A stretch of DNA of 64,000 nucleotides from Thermoclostridium stercorarium subsp. stercorarium DSM 8532 (GTDB lineage: Bacteria; Bacillota; Clostridia; DSM-8532), in contig NC_020134.1 of NCBI RefSeq assembly GCF_000331995.1, forward strand, positions 1,897,465 to 1,961,464. Direction: 5' to 3'. Position numbers and translations under genes: made by a program. Positions 8,208 through 18,470 of this stretch are shown in pieces. The notes under the pieces were generated by a model. That model was given only the letters and a program-made list of their open reading frames with translations. It did not search any database and was not told the origin of the DNA. Numbering within the stretch: the stretch's first letter is position 1; each line of letters starts with the position of its first letter.

Positions 8208-10418
8208 TTAAAGTTTGAATTTCCCGATCATTTCCCTCAGGCTGTTCGCAAGAACTTTGTTTTCATCGGACATATCATGGGTTTTGCTTGTCAGGGTTAC
8301 AATGTCCGTATTTTTCTCGGCTACGTCATTAACGCCTTTTGAAGCTTCCGCGATCATTTTGTTGATATCCGATATTGATTCCGCAATGCCAAGTACATTT
8401 GCATTCAGCTGGTCAATCTGCTTCTTTATGTGTTCCATCGTCCTGCTCATTGTCCTTGCGTCCTCATTATACTGCAGACTGCTGTTGAGGAAAGTGTCGT
8501 AATCCGACAGCACATTACCACCCAGGAAAGCTAATATCTGCTCCATACTTTTTGACATACTTTCGACTGCCTGATAAACCTCTTCCACAATTTTCGTTAT
8601 ATAAGATACTGTTTCTGCGGTCTGACTGGCCAGTCCCCTGATTTCATTCGCAACCACGGTAAAGCCTTTTCCCGCTTCACCTGCATGTGCAGCCTCGATT
8701 GAAGCGTTTAACGCAAGCAGGTTGGTCTGGCTTGCAATTTCCTTAATGGTTTTGGTAAGGGTTCCAATCTTTTCCACGGCTCTTGAACGCTCAATTGCAG
8801 CGTCTGAGCTTGCCTTTACATCCTCATAAATTTTCCTGATCTTCTGCGTTGCATCCTCTGCCACATCCTTCAAAGCCGCAGCCCGGCTTATTATATCTTC
8901 GGCAAGTTTTGTTCCGACCGTAACCTGCATTGCAATGGCTTCAGAATTGCTTTTAATCATTTCCACCGATTCGTGAATTTGCTGTGTGGTTGCCGCAGTT
9001 TCCTCCATACTTGCCGACAATTCTTCCGCCGTTGCTGAGTTATCGCAAGCGTTCCTGTTCACAGAATTTGAAACTGAATACAGATTTTCGGCCGATTCGT
9101 TTATCTTCGCTGAAACATTGGTGATATGCGAAATCATGTCTTTCAGTGTGTTGCGCATTACTTCAATGGCCCGGCTCATTTCTCCTATTTCGTCATTTTG
9201 AAGTGACAACCCGGCAAACGTATCATCTTCGGTGAAATCAAGCCGGGCGGTCTTGTCAATTAATTTCGTTATCTTCTTAATTGAACGGGTAATTCTCCGG
9301 GTAACCAGATATGCCAGTATACTGGCAGCCACGACAAGAATAACTGTTGTGAGCAAAGTGTTTGAAGTCAATGCGTTTAATGATTTCAAAACCTCAGCCT
9401 GTCCGGCTCCCACAATAACAATCCACCGGTTTTCCTCGTTAACCTTGAAGCATGCATATTCTTTCACATTGTTATAGGTATATGTAATTATTCCCGATTC
9501 AGGCAATGTTCCGTTTTTTATTCCTTCAAGCAGATTATCAATTTCTTCTATATCAATTTTGGTACCTATTAATGAAGCGTCGGTGTGATATACGGTATTG
9601 CCGTCAGAGTCCAGAATATATGCAAAACCGGTTTCATAGTTAAATATCTTATTGGTTGATATAATTCTGTCAAAAGCGGACAGCTTAACTGAAACTACGA
9701 TTGCACCGATAAAATTTTCCGCAGGTTTTTCCCGGTTATCGGCATTGTTTGATACCATAACTTCGGGCAGGTTCATGGAATCAGGAATTATCCCGGGTGT
9801 TGGAACTGCATCCATACTTCCTCCCGGCTGAATTGATTCCGAAATATAATTCATTGGCCTTGCCATTTCTATAACCATATCGGTGCGTAAGGGAATTGCG
9901 AAAGGAATGCAGAGTTCTCCCGAAATTTCAGAAGTGTATAAAGTTCCCTGCGTGCTTTGACCCGATTTAATCATATTAATGAAATATTCTTCCCCCGACA
10001 TATCCTTTCCAATCAGGTTACTGTCCGAGCTGTATAAAACTTTGCCGCTTGCACTGACCAGACTTATACTGTCGTAAAATGACTGAGAACGGAGAAACAT
10101 CGCCGCAAGTTCCGAGATTTCGTCAGAATACTCCGTTCCGTCCGATTCCACAAAGGCCTTGATTTCCGGAAAAGTCATAAGGATATTGGCCGATCTTGAT
10201 ATTTGGCTTATTGTACCGGAAAGATTCTGGGAATAAGTATTCGCGATGTCCTTAAGCGTAATTTCGGTACTCTCGGTGATAATTTTTACGCTTTCGCGTG
10301 ACATATTGAAAAAGGTAACAAACACCGATAGCAGAATGGCGCCGATACATAACAGGGCAATTTTTGTTTTAATTGAAAAAGATCTTCTTTTGTGTTTCTC
10401 ATTCTTTAAGTCCTTCAT
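8208..10418 (-). CDS. Methyl-accepting chemotaxis protein with extracytoplasmic dCache sensor
   Basis: A 736-residue transmembrane chemoreceptor. TM1 is at about residues 19-38, then an extracellular double-Cache-like sensor region to about residue 340 (it contains FYDSISLVSASGKVLYSSDSN and YILDSDGNTVYHTD, typical of Cache/PAS-like folds), TM2 near 350-372, a HAMP domain, and an MA signalling domain with the canonical tip ([18 protein letters not shown]). GGGAGG precedes the ATG by 8 bases. It is a single gene and would feed one of the two che systems in this window. Its ligand is unknown; dCache sensors often bind amino acids or other small organics. Confidence 0.93.
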   Translation of the reverse strand: MKDLKNEKHKRRSFSIKTKIALLCIGAILLSVFVTFFNMSRESVKIITESTEITLKDIANTYSQNLSGTISQISRSANILMTFPEIKAFVESDGTEYSDEISELAAMFLRSQSFYDSISLVSASGKVLYSSDSNLIGKDMSGEEYFINMIKSGQSTQGTLYTSEISGELCIPFAIPLRTDMVIEMARPMNYISESIQPGGSMDAVPTPGIIPDSMNLPEVMVSNNADNREKPAENFIGAIVVSVKLSAFDRIISTNKIFNYETGFAYILDSDGNTVYHTDASLIGTKIDIEEIDNLLEGIKNGTLPESGIITYTYNNVKEYACFKVNEENRWIVIVGAGQAEVLKSLNALTSNTLLTTVILVVAASILAYLVTRRITRSIKKITKLIDKTARLDFTEDDTFAGLSLQNDEIGEMSRAIEVMRNTLKDMISHITNVSAKINESAENLYSVSNSVNRNACDNSATAEELSASMEETAATTQQIHESVEMIKSNSEAIAMQVTVGTKLAEDIISRAAALKDVAEDATQKIRKIYEDVKASSDAAIERSRAVEKIGTLTKTIKEIASQTNLLALNASIEAAHAGEAGKGFTVVANEIRGLASQTAETVSYITKIVEEVYQAVESMSKSMEQILAFLGGNVLSDYDTFLNSSLQYNEDARTMSRTMEHIKKQIDQLNANVLGIAESISDINKMIAEASKGVNDVAEKNTDIVTLTSKTHDMSDENKVLANSLREMIGKFKL

Positions 10419-10504
10419 ATATATAGCCTCCCCCTCTGTTGCAGCTTAGTAATCTTACAGTCTATATATAATTAACTCCTTTCTCCATTTTTAATTTCAG
10501 TTAT

Positions 10505-10524
10505 GGGGCCCGAACCAGGGCCCC
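10505..10524 (-). terminator. Hairpin after the carbohydrate-binding lipoprotein gene
   Basis: GGGGCCC and GGGCCCC form a 7-bp GC stem with a 6-base loop just after the stop codon. There is no long U run, so termination may be weak. Confidence 0.45.
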
Positions 10525-10529
10525 TTGAA

Positions 10530-12350
10530 TTATTTAGCCGTAAATTCACCGGTATTTGAACCAATCGTAATTTTATAGGTTTCTCCTTTTACAATGTCGG
10601 GGCTGCTGAGAATTACAACGGCAAAATCCAATTCAGGCGTAAAGGAAGGAATTATCGTGTTTCCGTTCGAATCCACAAGAATAATCGTAGTTCCGGCTGG
10701 CTGGTTTCCTACCCTGACGGAAATAACTCCCTGCTCGGAATCACTGAAAGTCTGCGCCATGTTTGCCGAACCTGTGCCAATGAATGTTCCGCCGGTGATG
10801 GTCCCGCTGATATCAAAGTCAAGAGTCGCCGTATCACCAACCGTAGGACCGCATACTACGGTATAACCGCCTGTGATCGTCAGCGTTCCGTTTGCATCAA
10901 TACCGTCACCTCTGGCGTTTACATATATATTTCCGCCTGAAATGACAATGCTTCCGTCTGACGAAAAACTGCCGGGTCCCGGCCTGCCAAACCTGTCATT
11001 CCCGCGAATACCGCCAAATCCGCTTTGATCTTTACCTCCTGCAGCGTTGATACCGTCATCGTCGGCATATATTGTTATGTCACCGCCAGCAACCGTAACA
11101 TGAAGGGCTTCCAGTCCTTCATAAGATTTCGAAATATTAACGGTACCCGAATTTATGGTAAGGCTTTCATCGGCGTGAAAACCGTCATCGCCTGTTGAAA
11201 TCTCAAAAGTGCCGCCGTTAATGTCTATTGAGGCGTTGGAATGTACCGCATCATCAGCGGAGTCAATTGTAAATCTTCCGCCATTAACGGTAAGATAACC
11301 CGCAGCTTTAATGCCCTTACCGCTGACAGTGGCATTCCCGGCGTCTGTGCCTGTATTGGCATTTCCTGAATCACCTTCCGCGGGACCTAATCCCGGTCTT
11401 TCCCTTCTCATGAAGCCCCCCATGAAGTCGTTGGTCTTCATCTGCGCATTTGAGCTTCCACCCCCTGAAACTATATTAAACGTACCGTCATCAATCTGCA
11501 TATAGGCTGAGGCTGAGATACCATCCCCCTCAGATGTAATGTTAAAAGTACCGCTTTGTATATATATAAAGCCAAGGCTGGTATCGTCGGTATTTTCAGA
11601 ATGGATTCCGTCCTTTCCGGCAGTAATGTCAATCTCGGCGTTGGCTATACATATATTGTCTTTGCCTTCAATTCCGTGGGAAGCGGCGGTAATCCGGAAA
11701 ATACCGCTGGTCAGCCTCAATTCGTCCTTCGATACAATTCCGTGCCCTGCCGGCGAGTAAATTGTCAGCGTTCCCGAACCGTTTAAAGTCAGATCTTCTT
11801 TAGAAAAAATGACCCCATCAATGTTGTTTCCATCTAATGCATTAAACGTCCCGCCATTGGAAAGGGTATTGCTTGAATCTCTTGCAAGAGTTATAAAAAC
11901 CTTATCGGCATTCAGAATATAAACAGGGGCCGATGTTTCACTGTGAATTGAAACATTGTTAAACACAAGCTGAATCTTATCTGTTTTATCCGCGTTTACT
12001 ATAATCATTCCGTCATTAAGATTTCCGGAAAGTATAAACGTCCCTTCATCGGTAATTGTCACCGTTCTCCCGGAAACTGTTGCAGCATTGGAATTACTGG
12101 TTATTGTGTCACCTTCAAGAAGAATCACGGCACTTGCATTCTCGTCATATCCCACTTCGAAATCCCGGGATGAAAACAGTTTGGATGTGTTACCGGTGGA
12201 ACTGCCGACGGATGCGCTGCCGCCGGCATTGCCGGAATTTCCGGTCTGATTTCCCGCGCCGGTTTCGGACTGCTTTCCACCGGTATTCCGGCTGCATCCC
12301 GACAACATAACGATAAATACAAGAAGCATTACGGGAATTAATTTTTTCAT
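10530..12350 (-). CDS. Secreted lipoprotein with carbohydrate-binding (DUF4353) repeats
   Basis: A 606-residue lipoprotein. The start at 12350 is set by AAAGGAGG 8 bases upstream and gives a clean lipoprotein signal with lipobox LSGC (Cys19). A Gly/Ser/Asn-rich linker leads to a DUF4353 body of repeated right-handed beta-helix-like units of the type INGGTFEISTGDDGFHAD, repeated at least six times. It is the last gene of a three-gene operon with a VTC-domain protein and a DUF4956 membrane protein, a set that recurs in Firmicutes. A cell-surface role tied to that system is inferred; no enzyme activity is visible. Confidence 0.85.
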   Translation of the reverse strand: MKKLIPVMLLVFIVMLSGCSRNTGGKQSETGAGNQTGNSGNAGGSASVGSSTGNTSKLFSSRDFEVGYDENASAVILLEGDTITSNSNAATVSGRTVTITDEGTFILSGNLNDGMIIVNADKTDKIQLVFNNVSIHSETSAPVYILNADKVFITLARDSSNTLSNGGTFNALDGNNIDGVIFSKEDLTLNGSGTLTIYSPAGHGIVSKDELRLTSGIFRITAASHGIEGKDNICIANAEIDITAGKDGIHSENTDDTSLGFIYIQSGTFNITSEGDGISASAYMQIDDGTFNIVSGGGSSNAQMKTNDFMGGFMRRERPGLGPAEGDSGNANTGTDAGNATVSGKGIKAAGYLTVNGGRFTIDSADDAVHSNASIDINGGTFEISTGDDGFHADESLTINSGTVNISKSYEGLEALHVTVAGGDITIYADDDGINAAGGKDQSGFGGIRGNDRFGRPGPGSFSSDGSIVISGGNIYVNARGDGIDANGTLTITGGYTVVCGPTVGDTATLDFDISGTITGGTFIGTGSANMAQTFSDSEQGVISVRVGNQPAGTTIILVDSNGNTIIPSFTPELDFAVVILSSPDIVKGETYKITIGSNTGEFTAK

Positions 12351-12366
12351 TAAAATGCCTCCTTTG

Positions 12367-13071
12367 TTACAGTTCTGCCGTATCATTTTCCTGCTTTGAT
12401 ACGGTAATTTCAAGATTACCGTTTCTGCAACGGAGCATGTCGATCATTTCCTTTTCATTTGTCCCGTCCCTGAGTATCATGTTATAGGTAAGCCTGAACA
12501 TACTGCCCATATTGGTGGTTTTAACTTTTACCAGTTCATAGGATTTGGCATATTTATCAAGTATTTCCTCAAATACTCCTGTGTAATCCAAATCTTCAGG
12601 TATTGTTATGTTAAGTGTTTTATAAGCTGCCTCATTCTTTCTTACCCCAAAATCAACCTTGTTGTAAATTACTATAATCAGACACATAACAATAGTAAAA
12701 AGCAGCGCAAAAGTCAAATAGCCCATACCTGTTATAAGACCTGCACTCATCGCAAGAAACAGCATCGTGATTTCCTTGGCATTACCCGGAACCGAACGGA
12801 AACGTACAAGACTGAAAGCACCCGCCACCGCAACTCCCGTTCCGACATTTCCGTTTACCATCATAATAACCACGCAAACGACAGCGGGCAGTATGGCAAG
12901 GGTAATAATAAAACTTTTGGTATACCTGCTCCGGTACATGTATGCAAACGCCATAATCAGGCCAATTAACAGTGAACAGCCTATACAGAGCAGAAAATCC
13001 TTAACATTGATAATACTTGTCATGTCGGTATCAAACAAGCCTCGGAAAGCGGAAACCGAATTACTAAGCAT
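12367..13071 (-). CDS. DUF4956 membrane protein
   Basis: A 234-residue protein with four membrane segments in the first 140 residues (around 25-45, 55-75, 78-95 and 108-133) and a cytoplasmic C-terminal domain. The conserved GAFSLVRFRSVPGNAKEIT stretch between membrane helices is the DUF4956 signature. AGGAGG lies 9 bases before the ATG, inside the end of the upstream VTC gene, and the two genes overlap by 8 bases, so translation is probably coupled. DUF4956 and VTC proteins are regularly encoded together; their joint function is not established. Confidence 0.88.
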   Translation of the reverse strand: MLSNSVSAFRGLFDTDMTSIINVKDFLLCIGCSLLIGLIMAFAYMYRSRYTKSFIITLAILPAVVCVVIMMVNGNVGTGVAVAGAFSLVRFRSVPGNAKEITMLFLAMSAGLITGMGYLTFALLFTIVMCLIIVIYNKVDFGVRKNEAAYKTLNITIPEDLDYTGVFEEILDKYAKSYELVKVKTTNMGSMFRLTYNMILRDGTNEKEMIDMLRCRNGNLEITVSKQENDTAEL

Positions 13072-13792
13072 AAATTCTTGCCTCCTTCGACTGCTGTAAT
13101 TGCGGATAAATTATATTCTTATAAGCCGTTCCGTATTTAGAAAAGGATGTTTTAAAAATCCGCTCTTTGGAAAGAAATCTGACCATCCACAACGGAATAC
13201 CGCCCGCACATTTAAGCTCCATAAGAACTTTACCGGCGGGCAAAATGGGTATGCCCCATACATCAGCTTGCAGCGAAAGTACTTCCTGCCGGCAAAGGAT
13301 GTTTTCATCAAAAGTAACACGGAAATTTTCATCCTCGCGGCCATAGAAGGCTTCCCTTTCATAGGAAAGGAACAGGACAGGATGAATTGTCCGGTAATAA
13401 TTCATAAAATATTCAATTTCTTTTGCAATCTGTGTTTTTTCTTTTAATTTCACGTCACCCGCCAACCATTTCATTGCCTGGGTTTCAGGCATAGGCAGGC
13501 GGCGCTTGTAAACAACCGACTTATATTTTTTCTTAAGTTCCACAAACACGGTACTGCCGGGCTCAGCCTTTGCATAGCTTCTTACCCGAAGCTTTTCCTT
13601 ATAGGGCGGGCTTTCAATGGAATGCCTTACAAGGCGGTAACTGTCAGTGTCATAATAAATATTGCGTATAATGGTGCGTCCATACTTGTCGGGTTTCATA
13701 TAGGGCTCCATAACTTTCATGATTTTTTCCTTCTGCTCATGATCAATAAGGTATTTAAGTTCGTACCGCATGAAAACCGTCTTGTATGCCAT
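13064..13792 (-). CDS. VTC-domain (polyphosphate polymerase-like) protein
   Basis: A 242-residue protein of the VTC superfamily, whose eukaryotic members make polyphosphate from ATP inside a triphosphate-tunnel fold. The alternating charged strands of the tunnel are visible: RYELKYLI near residue 9, LRVRSY near 68, VELKKKYKSVVYKRR near 83, FLSYERE near 142, VLMELKC near 190 and KYGTAY near 218. AAGGAGG precedes the ATG by 8 bases. It heads the operon VTC-DUF4956-lipoprotein. Polyphosphate synthesis is plausible from the residues but not shown for this subfamily. Confidence 0.85.
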   Translation of the reverse strand: MAYKTVFMRYELKYLIDHEQKEKIMKVMEPYMKPDKYGRTIIRNIYYDTDSYRLVRHSIESPPYKEKLRVRSYAKAEPGSTVFVELKKKYKSVVYKRRLPMPETQAMKWLAGDVKLKEKTQIAKEIEYFMNYYRTIHPVLFLSYEREAFYGREDENFRVTFDENILCRQEVLSLQADVWGIPILPAGKVLMELKCAGGIPLWMVRFLSKERIFKTSFSKYGTAYKNIIYPQLQQSKEARIYA

Positions 13793-13981
13793 AGCGTTTC
13801 CTCCTTCACAGCAAATAGTTTATATGCCAAACCCTAACTGTACTTTAAAATCACAAAAAGTTAACAATTTGATCACAAACATGTGTTTACAATAAATATG
13901 CAAGAAAAAATTTATAATTTTTAATTCCGCTTAATGTTATTGAGTTATGATATTAATTAAATTAAAGAAAGAAGGTGCAGC

Positions 13982-14653
13982 ATGAAGATACTGCTTGCCG
14001 AAGACGAGCGCTCACTGGTCCGCGCCCTTGTAAAAATTCTGGAGAAAAACAATTATACTGCCGAAGCCGTATATAACGGTGAAGATGCCCTGGCCTATCT
14101 TGAAACCGGGGATTATGACGCCGCAATTTTGGATATAATGATGCCGAAAATGGATGGTATTACGGTCTTAAAAAAGGTTCGTGAAAAAGGCATCACCACG
14201 CCTATTCTTATGCTTACCGCGAAATCCGAAGTGGATGACATAGTAACCGGGCTTGACAGCGGCGCCAATGACTACCTCACCAAGCCCTTTGATACGAAGG
14301 AACTCCTGGCGAGAATCAGGGCAATGACAAGGGGGAACCATGCAACTGACAACAAGCTGACTTTCGGAAACATTACACTGGATCGTGCCACATTTGAGCT
14401 TTCTTCCCCCACAGGCAGTTTCAGGCTGGCAAACAAAGAGTTTCAGATGATGGAAATACTGATGTCCAATCCGCAAAATCTGATCTCTACGGAAAAATTT
14501 CTGGAAAAAATCTGGGGACTTGATTCTGACGCAGAAATTAATGTGGTCTGGGTGTATATATCCTACCTGCGCAAAAAATTAAGCGCCCTCAACGCAAATA
14601 TCCAAATCCGCGCAGCACGAAATGCAGGGTATTCCCTGGAGGTTGTATCATGA
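13982..14653 (+). CDS. OmpR-family response regulator
   Basis: A 223-residue DNA-binding response regulator. The receiver domain carries the acidic pair near residues 7-8, the phosphoacceptor Asp51 (ILDIMMP), Thr/Ser in LTAKS and Lys in LTKPF. The C-terminal winged helix spans about 125-220, with the transactivation-loop pattern ending in RAARNAGYSLE. GAAGGTG precedes the ATG. It overlaps the histidine kinase gene by 4 bases (ATGA). It is divergent from the VTC operon across a 189-bp gap, so that operon is its likeliest target. Confidence 0.95.
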   Translation: MKILLAEDERSLVRALVKILEKNNYTAEAVYNGEDALAYLETGDYDAAILDIMMPKMDGITVLKKVREKGITTPILMLTAKSEVDDIVTGLDSGANDYLTKPFDTKELLARIRAMTRGNHATDNKLTFGNITLDRATFELSSPTGSFRLANKEFQMMEILMSNPQNLISTEKFLEKIWGLDSDAEINVVWVYISYLRKKLSALNANIQIRAARNAGYSLEVVS

Positions 14654-15876
14654 TAAAAAAGCTGCAGCGGAAATTTATTATTGTCTCGATGGCGGTTTTT
14701 ATCGCCGTGCTTACCATTATCATTACCGGAATAAATGTTGCGAATTATATGAAGGTGGTACACGAGGCAGACGAGCTTCTGGAAATACTTTCGAAAAACA
14801 AAGGAGTTTTCCCCATAGGCCCCGGCGGCCGTGGGCAGCTGCCTCCGCGCATGTCCCCTGAGGTTCCGTACGAAACCAGGTTTTTTTCCGTGGTTATAAA
14901 TCAGGAAACAAACAGAATTGTCCAGGTTGAAACCGGGAAGATTGTCTCGGTGAATCGTGATGACGCCATCACCTTTGCGCGGCAGATCTTAAAAAACAAT
15001 CGGGAAAAAGGCTTTATAAAAGCCTTTCGCTTTCGCTTGCAAAAAGAAGGTTCAAATGTCAGGGTCATTTTCCTGGACTGCGGAAGGCGGCTTGATGCAT
15101 TCAGAAGCTTTCTTTTTGCGAGCATTGCCATATGCTTTATAAGCTTAATCCTTGTTTTTGCTCTTATTGTGTTTTTTTCCAACAAAGTAATCAGACCTAT
15201 TTCCGAAAGCTATGAAAAACAGAAACGGTTTATTACCGATGCCGGGCATGAACTTAAAACACCTTTGACGGTTATAAACGCCGATCTGGACGTACTGGAA
15301 ATGGAACTCGGCGAAAATGAATGGCTGGATGATATTAAGAAACATGTAAAACGCCTGGCCGAACTTACAAATGATCTTATATTCCTGGCGCGTATGGAAG
15401 AATCCGAAAACAAACTGCAGATGGTGGAGTTTCCCTTTTCTGATGTGGTAAGTGAAACAGCCTCCTCGTTCCAGGCACTTGCGCAAGCGCAGAACAAAGA
15501 GTTCGAATGCAAGATCCAGCCGATGGTCAGCCTTAAAGGAAATGAAAAATCCATCCGCCATCTTGTGGAAATTCTGTTGGATAACGCCTTGAAATATTCT
15601 CCGGAAAAGGGCAGAATTTCGCTGAATGTCCACAAACATCCTGGAGCCGTTGTTTTGTCGGTATATAATACAACTGAAAATTTAATTCCAAAGGAAAGCC
15701 TTTCCAGGATCTTTGAACGCTTTTACCGTCTGGATCCTTCCCGAAATTCCCAAACCGGCGGGCACGGAATAGGCCTTTCAATTGCCCAGGCAATTGTTTC
15801 GGCACATAACGGAAGAATCCACTGCACCACCGATGACGGGCATTCGCTTCTGGTGACGGTAACTTTACCGGCATAA
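14650..15876 (+). CDS. Sensor histidine kinase (partner of the upstream response regulator)
   Basis: A 408-residue membrane histidine kinase. TM1 is at about 10-31, with an extracytoplasmic region to about 152, TM2 at about 155-177, then a dimerisation domain with the phosphoacceptor His200 in DAGHELKTPLTV. The ATPase part has the N box (LLDNALKYS), and a G box (GGHGIGLSIAQ) closes it. The extracytoplasmic loop contains a Pro-rich patch (PIGPGGRGQLPPRMSPEVP) but no recognisable sensor fold. Translation is coupled to the regulator gene. The signal is unknown. Confidence 0.94.
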   Translation: MIKKLQRKFIIVSMAVFIAVLTIIITGINVANYMKVVHEADELLEILSKNKGVFPIGPGGRGQLPPRMSPEVPYETRFFSVVINQETNRIVQVETGKIVSVNRDDAITFARQILKNNREKGFIKAFRFRLQKEGSNVRVIFLDCGRRLDAFRSFLFASIAICFISLILVFALIVFFSNKVIRPISESYEKQKRFITDAGHELKTPLTVINADLDVLEMELGENEWLDDIKKHVKRLAELTNDLIFLARMEESENKLQMVEFPFSDVVSETASSFQALAQAQNKEFECKIQPMVSLKGNEKSIRHLVEILLDNALKYSPEKGRISLNVHKHPGAVVLSVYNTTENLIPKESLSRIFERFYRLDPSRNSQTGGHGIGLSIAQAIVSAHNGRIHCTTDDGHSLLVTVTLPA

Positions 15877-15944
15877 TCTGCTTAAGGCAGATAAATGTAT
15901 CCGGCGGCGGTCATCGGCCTTCCAAGTTTATTGGTGGGGAATAA

Positions 15945-15983
15945 CAAAAAAGGAAGGACATATGAATATGTCCTTCCCTTTTT
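15945..15983. terminator. Bidirectional terminator between kinase and chemoreceptor genes
   Basis: A long stem of about 17 bp built from GGAAGGACATAT and ATATGTCCTTCC, flanked by A and T runs, with one bulge. It serves both convergent genes. Confidence 0.8.
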
Positions 15984-15986
15984 CAC

Positions 15987-18470
15987 TTAATACTTGTCAA
16001 AATCATTCCGGTTGAGCGCGTCAGCCTCTTTTTCCCTTTCCAATGTATCATTTTGCCCGACCGTTGTATTGCCCTTACCGTTGCGTTTTGCCTCATTCAG
16101 ACTTTCGGGTAACTCATTTTTGTTTGTCTTTTTCATTATCATTTCTTCAATTGCATGTATAATTTCAGGATCCAGGCTGTCCAAATTACGTGAATCCAAT
16201 TGCTTTAAATCCTTGAGCTTAAATTTGCCTACCATATGGCGCAATGTTTCAGCCTGCCCGGACAATTCCTGACTTGCAGCCGCACTTTCTTCCGCCGTTG
16301 CGGAGTTGGCCTGTATAACTTCAGATACCTGTTCAATAGCCTGATTTATCTGTGATACGGCGACGGACTGTTCGCCGGATGCGGAAGAAATCTGACTAAC
16401 CAGTTCGGCCGCCATGCTGATGCTGTCGACAATTTCATTCAGAGCCCGGGCCGTATCATTTGCAATCTTAGTACCTACGCGAGTTTTTTCAATTGAATTT
16501 TCTATCAGTGCCGTGGTTTCTCTCGCGGCGCTTGCGCTTCTTTGTGCAAGATTTCTTACCTCATCGGCCACTACGGCAAAGCCTTTGCCGTATTGTCCAG
16601 CCCGGGCCGCTTCAACCGCCGCATTCAACGCCAGAATGTTTGTCTGGAAAGCTATATCATCTATTACTTTAATAATTTTTGAAATTTCCGCAGAAGATTC
16701 ATTAATATCGTTCATTGCCTTCAACATTTCCTTCATAAGCTCGTTACCCTTAACGGCATTGTCTTTCGCCACCATGCTTAGATTATTCGCCTGCACGGCA
16801 TTATCTGCATTCTGTTTCACCTGTGCGGCAATTTCTGTTATCGAAGACGTTATTTCTTCAATAGAGCTTGCCTGTTCCTCAGAAGCCTGGGATAAATTCT
16901 GGCTTGCAGCCGCAATATGTTCCGCGCCGGCAGCCACTTCATCGGCTGCGATGTTTATTTCTCTCATCGTCACGTTCAACGAATCAATTATTGTGTTTAA
17001 GGAATCAGAAATTAACCTGAAGTCTCCGTTATATTCCTTAACTTTTTCAATATTCAGATCATTCTCCGAAATCCTGAGCAGTATATCGCTTATCTCATTA
17101 ATCACGTTCTTCAGCCTGGTAGACGTTATATTAACCGAATCGGCAAGAATCTTATAATCACCTTTGTAATTTCCTTTAACGGTTACTCCCATAATTCCGT
17201 CCGCCAGCAGAACCATTACGTCTTTAATTTCCTTTACAGGTGTTGCTGCTGCATTGATAATATCATTTATGCCGTTTATTATTGTAACGAATTCTCCCCG
17301 GAACTTGCCGGCATCCCCTCTGACATTCAAGTTACCGTTCGCTGCCTCATTTGAAAGTATTTTTATCTCATCTATCAAATTTTGTATTGTTTCCATCATA
17401 CTTATTAATGCAGGTATAAGATTGTCATTTTCAGATCTTTTGCCTATTTTACGCAGGTTATTAAGCTCACTGATGTCCCCCCGGGAAATCTTTACCGCAA
17501 CATTTTGGACATTCAGCAATCTCTTCTGAACATCATTAATGGAGTTGGCCAACACAGCAAAATCTCCCTTATATTTATTGCTCATTTGCACAGTAAAGTC
17601 GTTTAATGCCATAACCCCCAATACCTGAACCGCTTCGCTGCACGGTTCAACAATAGCGTCAAGTATATTGTTTATACCGTCAGCGACTTGTTTATACCCG
17701 CCTCTGAATTTGTTTGAATCAGCTCTTGCATTTTTAAAATTACCGTTCAGACATTCATTTGTAATAATATTCACTTCATCTATCAGATCACGAATGGCCT
17801 GCATCATGCCAACCGCAGCAGGAACAAGGTTGTCATTTTCGCTGCGTTTTCCGACTTTAATCAATTCCTCAAGTCGGCTTGTATCACCATTTGATACGCT
17901 TACAAATACATCTTCTATGCTGAGCAGCCTGTCACGGACGGCATTTACTGAGTCTGATAATTCTGACAATTCTCCTTCGTATTTACCTTCCATTTTGCAT
18001 GAAAAATCATTATTGGCCATTCTTCCGAGCACAATTTCCGTTTCTTTAAGCGGAGCATACACTGTGTCTAATATCTTATTAACTCCTTCAATAATCTTAA
18101 CAAAATCACCGTTATGTTTCGATATGTCCGCTCTGGTGTCAAGTTTTCCTTCAATCGCCGCATTTAAAAGTTTTTTGGTATCCGCAACAAGCATATTCAG
18201 ATTGTCTTTTGTTTTCAATATTGCTCCCGCCAACTGGCCTATTTCTGAATCGTTTAAAGGTACGTCAACATTTTGCGTCAGATCGCCTTCTGCCATCGCC
18301 AGCATCACATTTTTAAGCCGTATAACCGGCTTGATAATTTTTATGTAAAGAAGTGCAATATTAATTGAGGAAAATGCGAAAATCAAAATAATAAATATCA
18401 TAAGCCAGTTTATATATCTATTCAGTTTATTGTTTATTTCAGCGGCTTCATTTTCAAGCCTGCCATTCAT
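15987..18470 (-). CDS. Chemoreceptor, C-terminal part: TM2, poly-HAMP and signalling domain (frameshifted from N-part)
   Basis: An 827-residue frame that starts in the middle of a chemoreceptor. A membrane helix is at about residues 20-48, then a HAMP domain, then a chain of further HAMP-like units to about residue 480 (repeated patterns such as [25 protein letters not shown] and NDF-x-V-x-M-x-x-KYKGDF). It ends with an MA signalling domain with the tip [20 protein letters not shown]. The sensor part is encoded just upstream in another frame, with a 17-base overlap (18454-18470). Removing one A from the run AAAA after CTGCG would join the two as SFLRK-MNGRL. Its ATG has no ribosome binding site. 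It is therefore either a broken receptor or a sequence error; the protein is otherwise intact. Confidence 0.85.
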   Translation of the reverse strand: MNGRLENEAAEINNKLNRYINWLMIFIILIFAFSSINIALLYIKIIKPVIRLKNVMLAMAEGDLTQNVDVPLNDSEIGQLAGAILKTKDNLNMLVADTKKLLNAAIEGKLDTRADISKHNGDFVKIIEGVNKILDTVYAPLKETEIVLGRMANNDFSCKMEGKYEGELSELSDSVNAVRDRLLSIEDVFVSVSNGDTSRLEELIKVGKRSENDNLVPAAVGMMQAIRDLIDEVNIITNECLNGNFKNARADSNKFRGGYKQVADGINNILDAIVEPCSEAVQVLGVMALNDFTVQMSNKYKGDFAVLANSINDVQKRLLNVQNVAVKISRGDISELNNLRKIGKRSENDNLIPALISMMETIQNLIDEIKILSNEAANGNLNVRGDAGKFRGEFVTIINGINDIINAAATPVKEIKDVMVLLADGIMGVTVKGNYKGDYKILADSVNITSTRLKNVINEISDILLRISENDLNIEKVKEYNGDFRLISDSLNTIIDSLNVTMREINIAADEVAAGAEHIAAASQNLSQASEEQASSIEEITSSITEIAAQVKQNADNAVQANNLSMVAKDNAVKGNELMKEMLKAMNDINESSAEISKIIKVIDDIAFQTNILALNAAVEAARAGQYGKGFAVVADEVRNLAQRSASAARETTALIENSIEKTRVGTKIANDTARALNEIVDSISMAAELVSQISSASGEQSVAVSQINQAIEQVSEVIQANSATAEESAAASQELSGQAETLRHMVGKFKLKDLKQLDSRNLDSLDPEIIHAIEEMIMKKTNKNELPESLNEAKRNGKGNTTVGQNDTLEREKEADALNRNDFDKY

